From Ferruginibacter sp050611725 (GTDB lineage: Bacteria > Bacteroidota > Bacteroidia > Chitinophagales > Chitinophagaceae), in NCBI RefSeq assembly GCF_050611725.1, contig NZ_JBODJB010000001.1, forward strand, positions 868,001 through 932,000: DNA of 64,000 nt, read 5' to 3'. Below are positions 50,090 through 58,381 of the stretch, piece after piece. The position numbers and the translations under genes were made by a program. The first letter of the stretch is position 1. Each line of letters opens with the position of its first letter. Below the pieces are notes generated by a model. That model ran no database searches and had not been told where the DNA came from. It saw only the letters and a list, made by a program, of their open reading frames with translations.

Positions 50090-51619
50090 ATGAAAAGAAG
50101 AGATTTTATCGGGAAGGCCATTACAACGGCCGTCATTCCAACACTGGTAAGTGGCTTTTCTTTAAAAGGATTTGCCGCCAATTCTTTGTTGCATAGAGTG
50201 CTGGCAAGTGCACCACCGATGAATGATCATGTACTGGTAATGGTTAGGTTAACAGGCGGCAACGATGGATTAAATACTGTAATTCCTATTGATGTTTATG
50301 CAAATTATTACAATGCCCGTACTAATATTGCTATTCCTGAAAATAGAATATTAGCATTAAATGGAGTAAGTACAATGGGGCTGCATCCATCAATGACGGG
50401 TATGCAAACTATGTACAACGAGGGCAACTTAGGTATTGTACAATCTGTAAGTTATCCTAATCCAAATTTTTCTCATTTCAGAGCTACAGATATATGGATG
50501 AGTGGGTCCGACAGTAACGAAGTAGTATCAAGTGGTGTGGCAGGTAGGTATCTGGATTATGAATTTCCCGGTTTCCCAAATGGTTATCCCAATAGTGGCA
50601 TGGCAGATCCGTTGGCAATACAAATAGGCTCGGTTACTTCACTGGCATTACAAGGTGCTGCAGTTAATATGGGGATGAGTATCAGCGATCCTACTAATTT
50701 TTATAATTTTTTAAATGGTGTTGAAGATCCACTGCCTTCAAATAATGCAGGTAAAGAATTAGCCTATATACGTTCTGTTGTTAAACAAACACAGCAATAT
50801 TCAGCAGTAATAAAAAGTGCTGCTTTAAGTGTTACGCAACAAGTTTCTTATCCTGCAAATAATTCACTAGCTGCACAATTAAAAATTGTTGCTCGTCTAG
50901 TGAAAGGTGGATTAAAAACCAGGGTGTATATGGTAGAACACAAAGGATTTGATACACATTCTTTACAAACTGATACAATAGATACTACTGTTGGCGAGCA
51001 TGCTAATTTATTAGGCGGATTAAGCGAAGCACTAAAGGCTTTTCAGGACGATCTGAATTTTTTGCAAATTGAAGATAGAGTTGTTGGGATGACATTTTCA
51101 GAATTTGGCCGTAGAATAAAAAGTAATAGCAGCGGCGGTACAGATCATGGAGCTGCGGCACCATTATTTATTTTTGGCAAGAAAGCAAATGCAACGGTAT
51201 TAGGGACTACACCGAATTTACCGGTAACAGCTACGGTTAATGATAATATAGCGATGCAGTATGATTTTAGAAGCGTATATGCATCATTGTTAGAGCAATG
51301 GTTATGTGTAAGACCAACAGATCTGCAGGAGATCATGTTACAAAATTTTCAAAGCCTCCCAATCATTGAATCACTATCCTGTAATACCACAACTTATGTT
51401 TTTAATGGAAACGGCTATTGGTCAGATACAGGAAATTGGGTAGGTGGAGTTAAGCCTCCAACAAATGTTTTCGGTAATGCAGAAATTATCATCGAGCCAC
51501 AGGTTGGCGGTAAATGTATTTTGGACAAAGCCATTTATCAAACTGTTTCAAATGGAGCAAGGCTAATTGTAAAGTCTGCAAAAAGTTTTGTAGTTGAAGG
51601 AGATTTTATACAAAACTGA
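50090..51619 (+). CDS. DUF1501 family protein with Tat-like signal
   Basis: 509 aa. The N-terminus has a twin-arginine signal (MKRRDFIGKAITTAVIPTLV) and a likely cleavage near FAAN. The DUF1501 domain shows VRLTGGNDGLNTV, LHPSMTGMQ, FSHFRATDIWMSG, and FSEFGRRIKSNSSGGTDHGA, with the sulfatase/phosphatase-like metal residues Asp/His. A C-terminal ~80-aa strand-rich domain (GYWSDTGNWVGG) is an added surface domain. It is second gene of the DUF1800-DUF1501 pair and is ended by the shared terminator at 51702. Confidence 0.9.
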   Translation: MKRRDFIGKAITTAVIPTLVSGFSLKGFAANSLLHRVLASAPPMNDHVLVMVRLTGGNDGLNTVIPIDVYANYYNARTNIAIPENRILALNGVSTMGLHPSMTGMQTMYNEGNLGIVQSVSYPNPNFSHFRATDIWMSGSDSNEVVSSGVAGRYLDYEFPGFPNGYPNSGMADPLAIQIGSVTSLALQGAAVNMGMSISDPTNFYNFLNGVEDPLPSNNAGKELAYIRSVVKQTQQYSAVIKSAALSVTQQVSYPANNSLAAQLKIVARLVKGGLKTRVYMVEHKGFDTHSLQTDTIDTTVGEHANLLGGLSEALKAFQDDLNFLQIEDRVVGMTFSEFGRRIKSNSSGGTDHGAAAPLFIFGKKANATVLGTTPNLPVTATVNDNIAMQYDFRSVYASLLEQWLCVRPTDLQEIMLQNFQSLPIIESLSCNTTTYVFNGNGYWSDTGNWVGGVKPPTNVFGNAEIIIEPQVGGKCILDKAIYQTVSNGARLIVKSAKSFVVEGDFIQN

Positions 51620-51701
51620 TCAATCATTTCATTTATTCTTAGGTATTCCCAAATACAAAATTGACAAACCTGCTGTAACTTTTAACAGTAAGGAGCGCAA
51701 C

Positions 51702-51731
51702 AAAAAGCCTTGAATTATTTCAAGGCTTTTT
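51702..51731. terminator. Bidirectional terminator
   Basis: A perfect 13-bp stem (AAAAAGCCTTGAA with its complement, loop TTAT). The A- and T-runs at the ends serve both the plus-strand DUF1501 gene and the minus-strand giant gene. Confidence 0.9.
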
Positions 51732-51759
51732 GTTTATTATTTATTGCATTGCCATCTAA

Positions 51760-54700
51760 TTACCTGATCACCGATACAGACCCACTCAATGGTGTCTTTC
51801 CCGGACCTAATTTAATAATGTAGAAATAAGTTCCTACCGGTACAGGTTTTCCTTTATTCGTTCCATCCCACGGAGCGGCACCATAGGCACCAGCCGGCGT
51901 TTCAAAAAGAAATTGTCCGTAGCGATTGAATACACTTACAACCGCACCGGTGTAATCATCTAAATATTTTATGACCCATGTGTCATTCACTCCATCTCCG
52001 TTAGGAGAAAATGCATTCGGTATTTCTACAGCTTTTAACACCATTATTTGAAGATTGTCTGTTGCAGAACAACCTTCAGTTGAAGTAACCTTCATTGTAT
52101 ATATCATATCCGACAGCGCCGTTATTGTTGGTGTTGCGGTTGCGGTATTGGTTAAATAAGTAGTTGGAGACCATGTTGTAGTAATATTGTTTCCTGTTGC
52201 AATACCGTTTATTACAGTTGGTTTACCTTCATCCACTTTTAATATCGGTCCGCCTGCAAAAGCGGTAACCGGATTAACTGTAACGGTTATACGCACTTTT
52301 TCACTTTCGCAAGAACCAACAGAAGAACTTACAAAATAAGTAGCAGTGCCGCCGGTAGTTGTCACCGGTGTAGGTGCGGCAGAGGATCCGGTTCCTGCAA
52401 AATCGTACCATGTTAAATTGCTTCCTGTTGCTGTTAACTGTACGGCAATATCATTCAAACAATATTTTACTGTTGTATTGGTTGTTGGTGGATTCGGCGG
52501 TGCAGTTACTGTCAACTGTGCCGTAGTGCTTGCTGCACATTGTCCTGCATTTGGTGTGAATGTATATGTTGCAGTGCCAACGTTAGCAGTGCTTACGGCC
52601 GGACTCCAGGTGCCAGTTATGTTGTTGGTAGAAGTTGCCGGTAAAACAGGCGGTGTTGATCCCTGACATACCGAGGCTAATGTATTAAACGTTGGTACAG
52701 TAGAAGGAGAACTAACGGTAACCTGTAACGTAGAGCTTGCCGCACATTGTCCTGCAGTTGGTGTAAAGGTATACGTCGATGTGCCAACAGTGGCGGTGCT
52801 TATTGTTGCCGGACTCCATGTACCTGTGAAATTATTGGTCGAAGTAGCCGGTAATAAAGGTGGTGTTGTTCCAACACAAACTGCTGGGATAGCTGTAAAA
52901 GTTGGAATAGTTGGGTTGGTAACTGTCAACTGAGCCGTGGTGCTTGTCGCACATTGTCCTGCATTTGGTGTGAATGTATATGTTGCAGTGCCAACAGTAG
53001 CCGTGCTTACAGTGGGGGTCCATGTACCTGTAATGCCATTGGTAGATGTTGTTGGTAATATAGGAGCAGTTGCATTCTGACAAACAGATGCAAGCGCTGC
53101 AAACGCAGGAATAGTCGGTGTAGTAACGGTAACAGATACTGTGGTTGTTGCAGTTGCACATTGTCCTGCATCAGGAGTAAATGTATAAGTACTTGTTCCT
53201 GCAGATGCTGTGCTTACAGTAGCAGGATTCCATGTTCCGGTAATATTGTTTGTAGATGTAGTTGGCAAAATCGGTGCAGTAGCACCAACGCATACATCAG
53301 CAACAGGAGCAAAATTTGGTGTAATTGAAGATGCAACTGTTACTTGTAAAGTAGTTGCTGTAGCACACTGTCCTGCTGTAGGTGTAAACGTATAAGTTGT
53401 TGTTCCTGCAGATGCTGTGCTTACAGTAGCGGGATTCCATGTTCCGGTAATATTATCGTTAGATGTTGTTGGTAATACCGGTGCCGTTGATCCTGTACAT
53501 ACCGGAGCTATAGCAGTGAATGCCGGTGTTACAGGAGCGTCAATTGTTATTTGTAAAGTAGTGGTTGTAGCACACTGTCCAGCATTTGGTGTAAATGTAT
53601 AGGTTGTTGTTCCTGCAGTAGCAGTATTTACAGTAGCGGGATTCCATGTACCGGTAATATTATTGGTTGATGTTGTTTGTAAGGTCGGTGCCGTAGCTCC
53701 TCTACAAATATTTGGTATTGCAGCAAATCCTGGAGTTATGGATGGAGCGGTTACGGTTACTTGCAAAGTAGTAGTTGTTGCACATTGTCCCGCCGTCGGC
53801 GTAAATGTATAAGTGATGGTGCCTACACTTGCAGTGCTAACTGTTGACGGGCTCCATGTTCCGGTAATATTATTGGTAGATGTGGTAGGCAATACAGGAG
53901 CTGTTGCACCCTGGCAAACATTTGGAATTGCAGTAAAGGATGGTGTTATTGATGGAGCAGTAACCGTTACTTGTAAAGTAGTTGTTGTAGCACATTGCCC
54001 GGCGCCGGGGGTAAACGTAAATGTTGTAGAGCCGACAGATGCTGTACTTACAGTTGCCGGACTCCAAGTACCCGATATTCCATTTGTAGAGGTGGTTGGC
54101 AAAACCGGAGCTGTTGCACCCTGACAAACATTTGGAATTGCAGTAAAAGATGGCACGGTGGATGGCGAACTAACGGTAACCTGTAATGTTGTAGTAGTAG
54201 CACACTGCCCGGCAGTTGGAGTAAAAGTATAGGTTGTTGAACCAACAGTAGCTGTGCTAACAGTAGCCGGGTTCCATGTTCCCGTAATGCTATTGGTAGA
54301 TGTTGTTGGTAATGTTGGAGCCGCTGCACCCTGACAAACCGCAGGAATTGCGGTGAATGCTGGAGTAGTAGCTGCAGTAACGGTAACCTGTAGGGTTGCA
54401 GTTGTAGCACACTGTCCGGTATTAGGTGTAAATGTATAAGTTGTTGTTCCGGCTGATGCAGTACTTACCGTAGCAGGATTCCATGTTCCGGCAATGCCAT
54501 TAGTTGAAGAGGCCGGTAAAGTTGGTGGGGTACTACCTGTACATACCGATGCAATAGGATTGAAGGCTGGTGTAACTGAAGGATTAATATTTACTGTAAC
54601 CGGTAAAATACTTGAACAACCTGAACTTTGTGCTTTGATATAATATGTATTCGCTACGGCCACTGCGTTTGGATTTGCCAGCGCATTGGTAGCATTCGCA

Positions 54701-56730
54701 TCTGTAAAATATGTAAAAGTTAAACCGGCTTGAGAACCTGAAGTTACTGATGCTGCAGTAAGATCTACTGTTGCAGGGGCGCAGACAGCAGGAGGGTTTG
54801 TAGTACTAAATGATATTGAACCGATAAAAACTGTATCAGGACAAGATTTTACATTATCATAAATAGCTCTATACATTGTTTGAACCGTTGGAGAAACAGT
54901 GATGGTGTTTGTTGTTCCGGTAACGCTTGTCCAAAGACCACCACCGTTAGTACTTTGTTCCCACGCATATGGCAATCCTGTATTGACGGTAGATAATTGA
55001 GTACTAAGAATAGATGTGCCACCTGTACAAACAGTTCTGTTAGAAGTTTTAACTCCGGCACAATCGCTTAATGGGGCAACATGGTATTGTGCTGAAGAAG
55101 AATAATGGTTGGCTGCTATCCATGTAAATAATTGTGCAGCCCGGCAGGTAGTAGCATCTTTCGATTGGTTGATACCTACTTCCATATTTAAAAAACCTTT
55201 GGTTACATCAATATTATTTGCAGCCAGCGGGATAGAAACTTCTACTATCCAGCTTGCAGCCAGTTTAGTGATCTTATGAGTAGCTCCTGCAAAATTGCCA
55301 TAAGCCTTGTTACTCCCGGTAGAATAACCTGCACCAAATTGTTTAGGATTTCCGGCAGCATCTTTTATATAAATTTCAACACCATCCATCCAGTAATATT
55401 GACCAAGTGTGTTTGACGGATTATCATCATACACTTCTACATAGAAATAAATATTAGTATTATCATATACAGTTTTCCATCTTGCGGCAGGCGTTTCCTG
55501 TATACCGTTACCACCACAATCTTGTGCACCACCCAAGGCCAGGCTTTTACTTCCGTCAACCGAAACCCACGGTGCTGCGTACCATACCGGTTCTGTATCG
55601 GCCCCATCAACCGTGATAGATTCACAAACTTTAGGTATGGTAAATAAACCTGTAGGGCCGCAACAGTTAACGGGTGTAATGGTTGCGCTTACTGTTGCAT
55701 TTGTTCTTGTACAAGTTACTCTATACATAGTTGCAACTGTTGGTGTAACATCATAGGTGCTTGAAGTGGTAGCGGTTACCGGAGTCCAGTTGGCACCACC
55801 ATTTGTACTTTGTTCCCATGTATATGTATCGGTTATTGATCCGATACCTTGTGCAGTAAGTGTAGTTGGTGTTCCTTCACAAATACTTGTTCCGTTAGAT
55901 GAAGCTAATTGTTGGGTGATGCAACCATATACCTCTATCTCATCAATACCCCATACATCATTATTGCCCCATGCATTCGGTTGAAAATTTAAAGTAAAAC
56001 CATCATCGTTTGTATTATTCGGATTTTGTCCTAATTGAAAATTGCATTCGTACCAAGATGCGTATTCGTCCCACATTAAACCATAAGTTTGGTTGTTGCC
56101 ATCCCAACCTCCTGTTGTTGTTTGATTACAGGCTGCATTATTTTCCACTCTTGTCCATGTACCGTTACTAACTCCACCACCTGAAATATCTAAGCCCGTA
56201 AGACTTCTAAATTTTATAGTCGTGTAAAGAGATTGATTACAATCTGCATACGCTGTTGCATTACGCATCTTTACTCTTACACAATATCTACCACCTGTTT
56301 GCAAACCAGTAATTTTGTAAACAGCAAAAGCATTTGCATTATCATTTGGTCTGATAAGAAATACGCCATCAGTAGTTTTATTTACCAATGCCGCACCTGT
56401 AGGTCCGTTTACTGTACTTGGGTTACTTACAATTGTATAAGTACCGCCGCCGGTGGATGTAAGATTTCCGTTGGTAGACGTATAGGCTGCCGGGTCTCTC
56501 ATGTAAAAACTTTCGTTTGTTAAACCTCCATAAGCAAGGTCGTTTACAGTCCAGCGTCCAGTAGTGGTGCCGGTTGTGTTAGCAAAGGTTACCCTTCCTA
56601 CAAGTTGAGTAGGGCAGGAGCTATTACAAGTAACATAAGTAAGCTGAGCATAAAGGTTCGAGCAAAAAACAGATAGGATCAAATACAAACAAGTACTACA
56701 AATCCTTCGGATCAATTTAGAATATTCCAT
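51760..56730 (-). CDS. Giant T9SS-exported repeat protein with CBM9-like domain
   Basis: About 1656 aa when started at ATG 56728-56730, which gives a signal peptide (MEYSKLIRRICSTCLYLILS...); 26 more residues upstream have no signal character. Order: a carbohydrate-binding-like N-domain, an Ig-like segment (ICEGTPTTLTAQG), a CBM9/DOMON-like domain (VDGADTEPVWYAAPW and WMDGVEIYIKDAAG), a second Ig-like segment, ten tandem repeats of ~69 aa, another Ig-like part, and the gliding-motility-type C-terminal domain (IPNAFSPNGDGVNDTW ... GTYFYIIKL) that directs export by the type IX system. An adhesin or polysaccharide-binding surface protein is likely. Confidence 0.88.
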   Translation of the reverse strand: MEYSKLIRRICSTCLYLILSVFCSNLYAQLTYVTCNSSCPTQLVGRVTFANTTGTTTGRWTVNDLAYGGLTNESFYMRDPAAYTSTNGNLTSTGGGTYTIVSNPSTVNGPTGAALVNKTTDGVFLIRPNDNANAFAVYKITGLQTGGRYCVRVKMRNATAYADCNQSLYTTIKFRSLTGLDISGGGVSNGTWTRVENNAACNQTTTGGWDGNNQTYGLMWDEYASWYECNFQLGQNPNNTNDDGFTLNFQPNAWGNNDVWGIDEIEVYGCITQQLASSNGTSICEGTPTTLTAQGIGSITDTYTWEQSTNGGANWTPVTATTSSTYDVTPTVATMYRVTCTRTNATVSATITPVNCCGPTGLFTIPKVCESITVDGADTEPVWYAAPWVSVDGSKSLALGGAQDCGGNGIQETPAARWKTVYDNTNIYFYVEVYDDNPSNTLGQYYWMDGVEIYIKDAAGNPKQFGAGYSTGSNKAYGNFAGATHKITKLAASWIVEVSIPLAANNIDVTKGFLNMEVGINQSKDATTCRAAQLFTWIAANHYSSSAQYHVAPLSDCAGVKTSNRTVCTGGTSILSTQLSTVNTGLPYAWEQSTNGGGLWTSVTGTTNTITVSPTVQTMYRAIYDNVKSCPDTVFIGSISFSTTNPPAVCAPATVDLTAASVTSGSQAGLTFTYFTDANATNALANPNAVAVANTYYIKAQSSGCSSILPVTVNINPSVTPAFNPIASVCTGSTPPTLPASSTNGIAGTWNPATVSTASAGTTTYTFTPNTGQCATTATLQVTVTAATTPAFTAIPAVCQGAAAPTLPTTSTNSITGTWNPATVSTATVGSTTYTFTPTAGQCATTTTLQVTVSSPSTVPSFTAIPNVCQGATAPVLPTTSTNGISGTWSPATVSTASVGSTTFTFTPGAGQCATTTTLQVTVTAPSITPSFTAIPNVCQGATAPVLPTTSTNNITGTWSPSTVSTASVGTITYTFTPTAGQCATTTTLQVTVTAPSITPGFAAIPNICRGATAPTLQTTSTNNITGTWNPATVNTATAGTTTYTFTPNAGQCATTTTLQITIDAPVTPAFTAIAPVCTGSTAPVLPTTSNDNITGTWNPATVSTASAGTTTYTFTPTAGQCATATTLQVTVASSITPNFAPVADVCVGATAPILPTTSTNNITGTWNPATVSTASAGTSTYTFTPDAGQCATATTTVSVTVTTPTIPAFAALASVCQNATAPILPTTSTNGITGTWTPTVSTATVGTATYTFTPNAGQCATSTTAQLTVTNPTIPTFTAIPAVCVGTTPPLLPATSTNNFTGTWSPATISTATVGTSTYTFTPTAGQCAASSTLQVTVSSPSTVPTFNTLASVCQGSTPPVLPATSTNNITGTWSPAVSTANVGTATYTFTPNAGQCAASTTAQLTVTAPPNPPTTNTTVKYCLNDIAVQLTATGSNLTWYDFAGTGSSAAPTPVTTTGGTATYFVSSSVGSCESEKVRITVTVNPVTAFAGGPILKVDEGKPTVINGIATGNNITTTWSPTTYLTNTATATPTITALSDMIYTMKVTSTEGCSATDNLQIMVLKAVEIPNAFSPNGDGVNDTWVIKYLDDYTGAVVSVFNRYGQFLFETPAGAYGAAPWDGTNKGKPVPVGTYFYIIKLGPGKTPLSGSVSVIR
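52500..54575 (-). repeat. Ten tandem ~207-bp coding repeats
   Basis: Each unit encodes ~69 residues with the frame VCxGxTxP-LPxTSTN-ITGTW-PATVSTA-GTTTYTFTP-AGQC and two cysteines (VC and GQC). Neighbouring units are highly similar in DNA as well as protein, so unit number may vary between strains or be mis-assembled. Confidence 0.85.
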
Positions 56731-57156
56731 ACAAGCAGAGTTAAATTTTATTGGCCTCACAGCAAGCTCAAATATAAAGCATGTGCAGGGATGCCCTTTA
56801 ATCATCAATTGATTTTCTCTGCATATAGTATCTGCAAAAGTGCTGCTTTTGTAGCCGATATCAGGATATCGGTATTATCGTTGTTTACCCGTTTTTACGG
56901 CGGATACCGAGACAAATGCTCGTGGTAATAAGAGATACAGTTAACGTGATGAATGCTGCCTGGTCAAATCTATCCATTACAGGGAATACACTTCACTTAT
57001 TAACAGGTCACAAATCTAAATTTTATTTTGCAAATAACATTAATATTAAAGTGGTATGTAAAGGAATGTCGGGCAAATAGATATGCCGATTCTACATGGA
57101 GCAGATCGCTACTAAGGAAGGAATTATATTTTGGTCGCAATTTTTGTTGATATGCT
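56731..57156. other. 426-bp intergenic region
   Basis: No gene seen. It must contain the promoter of the giant gene (minus strand). A TAGATTTG -7-like box at 57018-57011 has no TTG at the right distance. A short direct GATATC-type word near 56860 is the only local structure. Confidence 0.4.
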
Positions 57157-58020
57157 TTATTTAATTACTCTTACTTTAAAAGTTCCCGAAGCAGGATTCT
57201 CGCCAAGTATATTCTTTGGAGAAAATCTCACCGTTACGGTATTGGCAGCACTCACCCATGCCATAAACATTGCTGTTCCGCTGACAGAGGCATCGGGAAC
57301 ACCTAAGATAACAGGGTCACCTACGGCTGCTCCCGTTACTGTAATATTTAAATCCGCAACAGACCCTGATCCGGTATTTGGAAAATCAAGTGCTGCAGAA
57401 CCGGATAATGATTTGTCTAACGTATATGCATAGCTGGCATCGCTTAATGTAAGATCGGATCCGTTGTAATTAACAGCCCCTGTCTCTAATGTTGTTTGTG
57501 AAGCAACTCCACTTGTGAATTTTAATGGTGCAGTATTCGCAGTTGCGGTTCCTGCTTTTAAATGGAGTACCGCAGTTGGCGCAATACCAAAACCAATTCG
57601 ACCATTACTATCTAACACCATTCTTTCGGTATTATTGGTTCGAAAACGTAGGCTTGCATTGTTTGTAGTACCTAAAAATTGCGATCCGGAATTTATTCCA
57701 CTATTGCCTAATAAACCCCACACAGAATTATTGCTGAAAAGAGATACCCAACTTGCTGAACTTGAAGTTCCTGTGTTGAATTTGAAAGTACTGTCGGTTG
57801 TACTGAAAGCCAGTAGTCCTGTAGCAGGTAATGGAATGCTTGCTATTTGTGCTGTGGTCATTCTTGGTATCAGTAAACCTTTATTCGTACTGCTAATATC
57901 TAACATAGCGCTTGTGTCCGGTGTACTACCCGTAGCATTAATAGCAACATTTTGTCCGTGGCTTTCTGATAGCGATACCATCAGGTATAGCGACAAAGCG
58001 ATAAGGGGCTTTTGTTTCAT
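57157..58020 (-). CDS. Secreted tail-fibre-like structural protein
   Basis: 287 aa with a signal peptide (MKQKPLIALSLYLMVSLSES, cleavage near HGQ). Asn/Ser/Thr/Gly-rich beta repeats follow. The segment SAMLDISSTNKGLLIPRM is a hallmark of a large Bacteroidota family of secreted proteins with phage-tail-fibre-like domains; RMVLDSNGRIGFGIAPTAVLHLKAG is another. It lacks the C-terminal chaperone and T9SS domains, so it may be shortened or anchored otherwise. Function unknown, presumably surface structure. Confidence 0.65.
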   Translation of the reverse strand: MKQKPLIALSLYLMVSLSESHGQNVAINATGSTPDTSAMLDISSTNKGLLIPRMTTAQIASIPLPATGLLAFSTTDSTFKFNTGTSSSASWVSLFSNNSVWGLLGNSGINSGSQFLGTTNNASLRFRTNNTERMVLDSNGRIGFGIAPTAVLHLKAGTATANTAPLKFTSGVASQTTLETGAVNYNGSDLTLSDASYAYTLDKSLSGSAALDFPNTGSGSVADLNITVTGAAVGDPVILGVPDASVSGTAMFMAWVSAANTVTVRFSPKNILGENPASGTFKVRVIK

Positions 58021-58280
58021 GTTATAGGATTTTGGACACCATGATAACGGGGATTTCGATCAAAATATTTTAATTTTTTTGTTTAATGTTTAATGTTTTT
58101 TATAAAAATCTATTAAACATATATTTTACGCAGTTTTACTGCTTTTTATACATACTAAAAAATAAAAATTTAAAAAGATGATAAAGTGTAAATCACATAA
58201 AAGTTTAGTACAGAAAAAGCGGCTAATCTATATTTTAATTTTTCTAATACTAACGGTTATGTATGTACCAACAATTAAAA

Positions 58281-58309
58281 AACAAAAAAGGGCTGGTAGA
58301 AACCAGCCC
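58281..58309 (-). terminator. Terminator of the FG-GAP protein gene
   Basis: Minus strand: GGGCTGGT-TTCT-ACCAGCCC followed by TTTTTTGTTTTTT, 73 bp past the stop at 58382. Confidence 0.88.
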
Positions 58310-58381
58310 CGACTACGAAACAATCCTATATACCAAATAGAAAAACCTAATGCTTGACTATTAGTTCGTTTATCAAAATTT

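Noticed and set aside
52500..54575. Regular repeats that might suggest a CRISPR array
   Set aside because: Units are ~207 bp, fully coding and in one long open frame, with no short repeat-spacer pattern.
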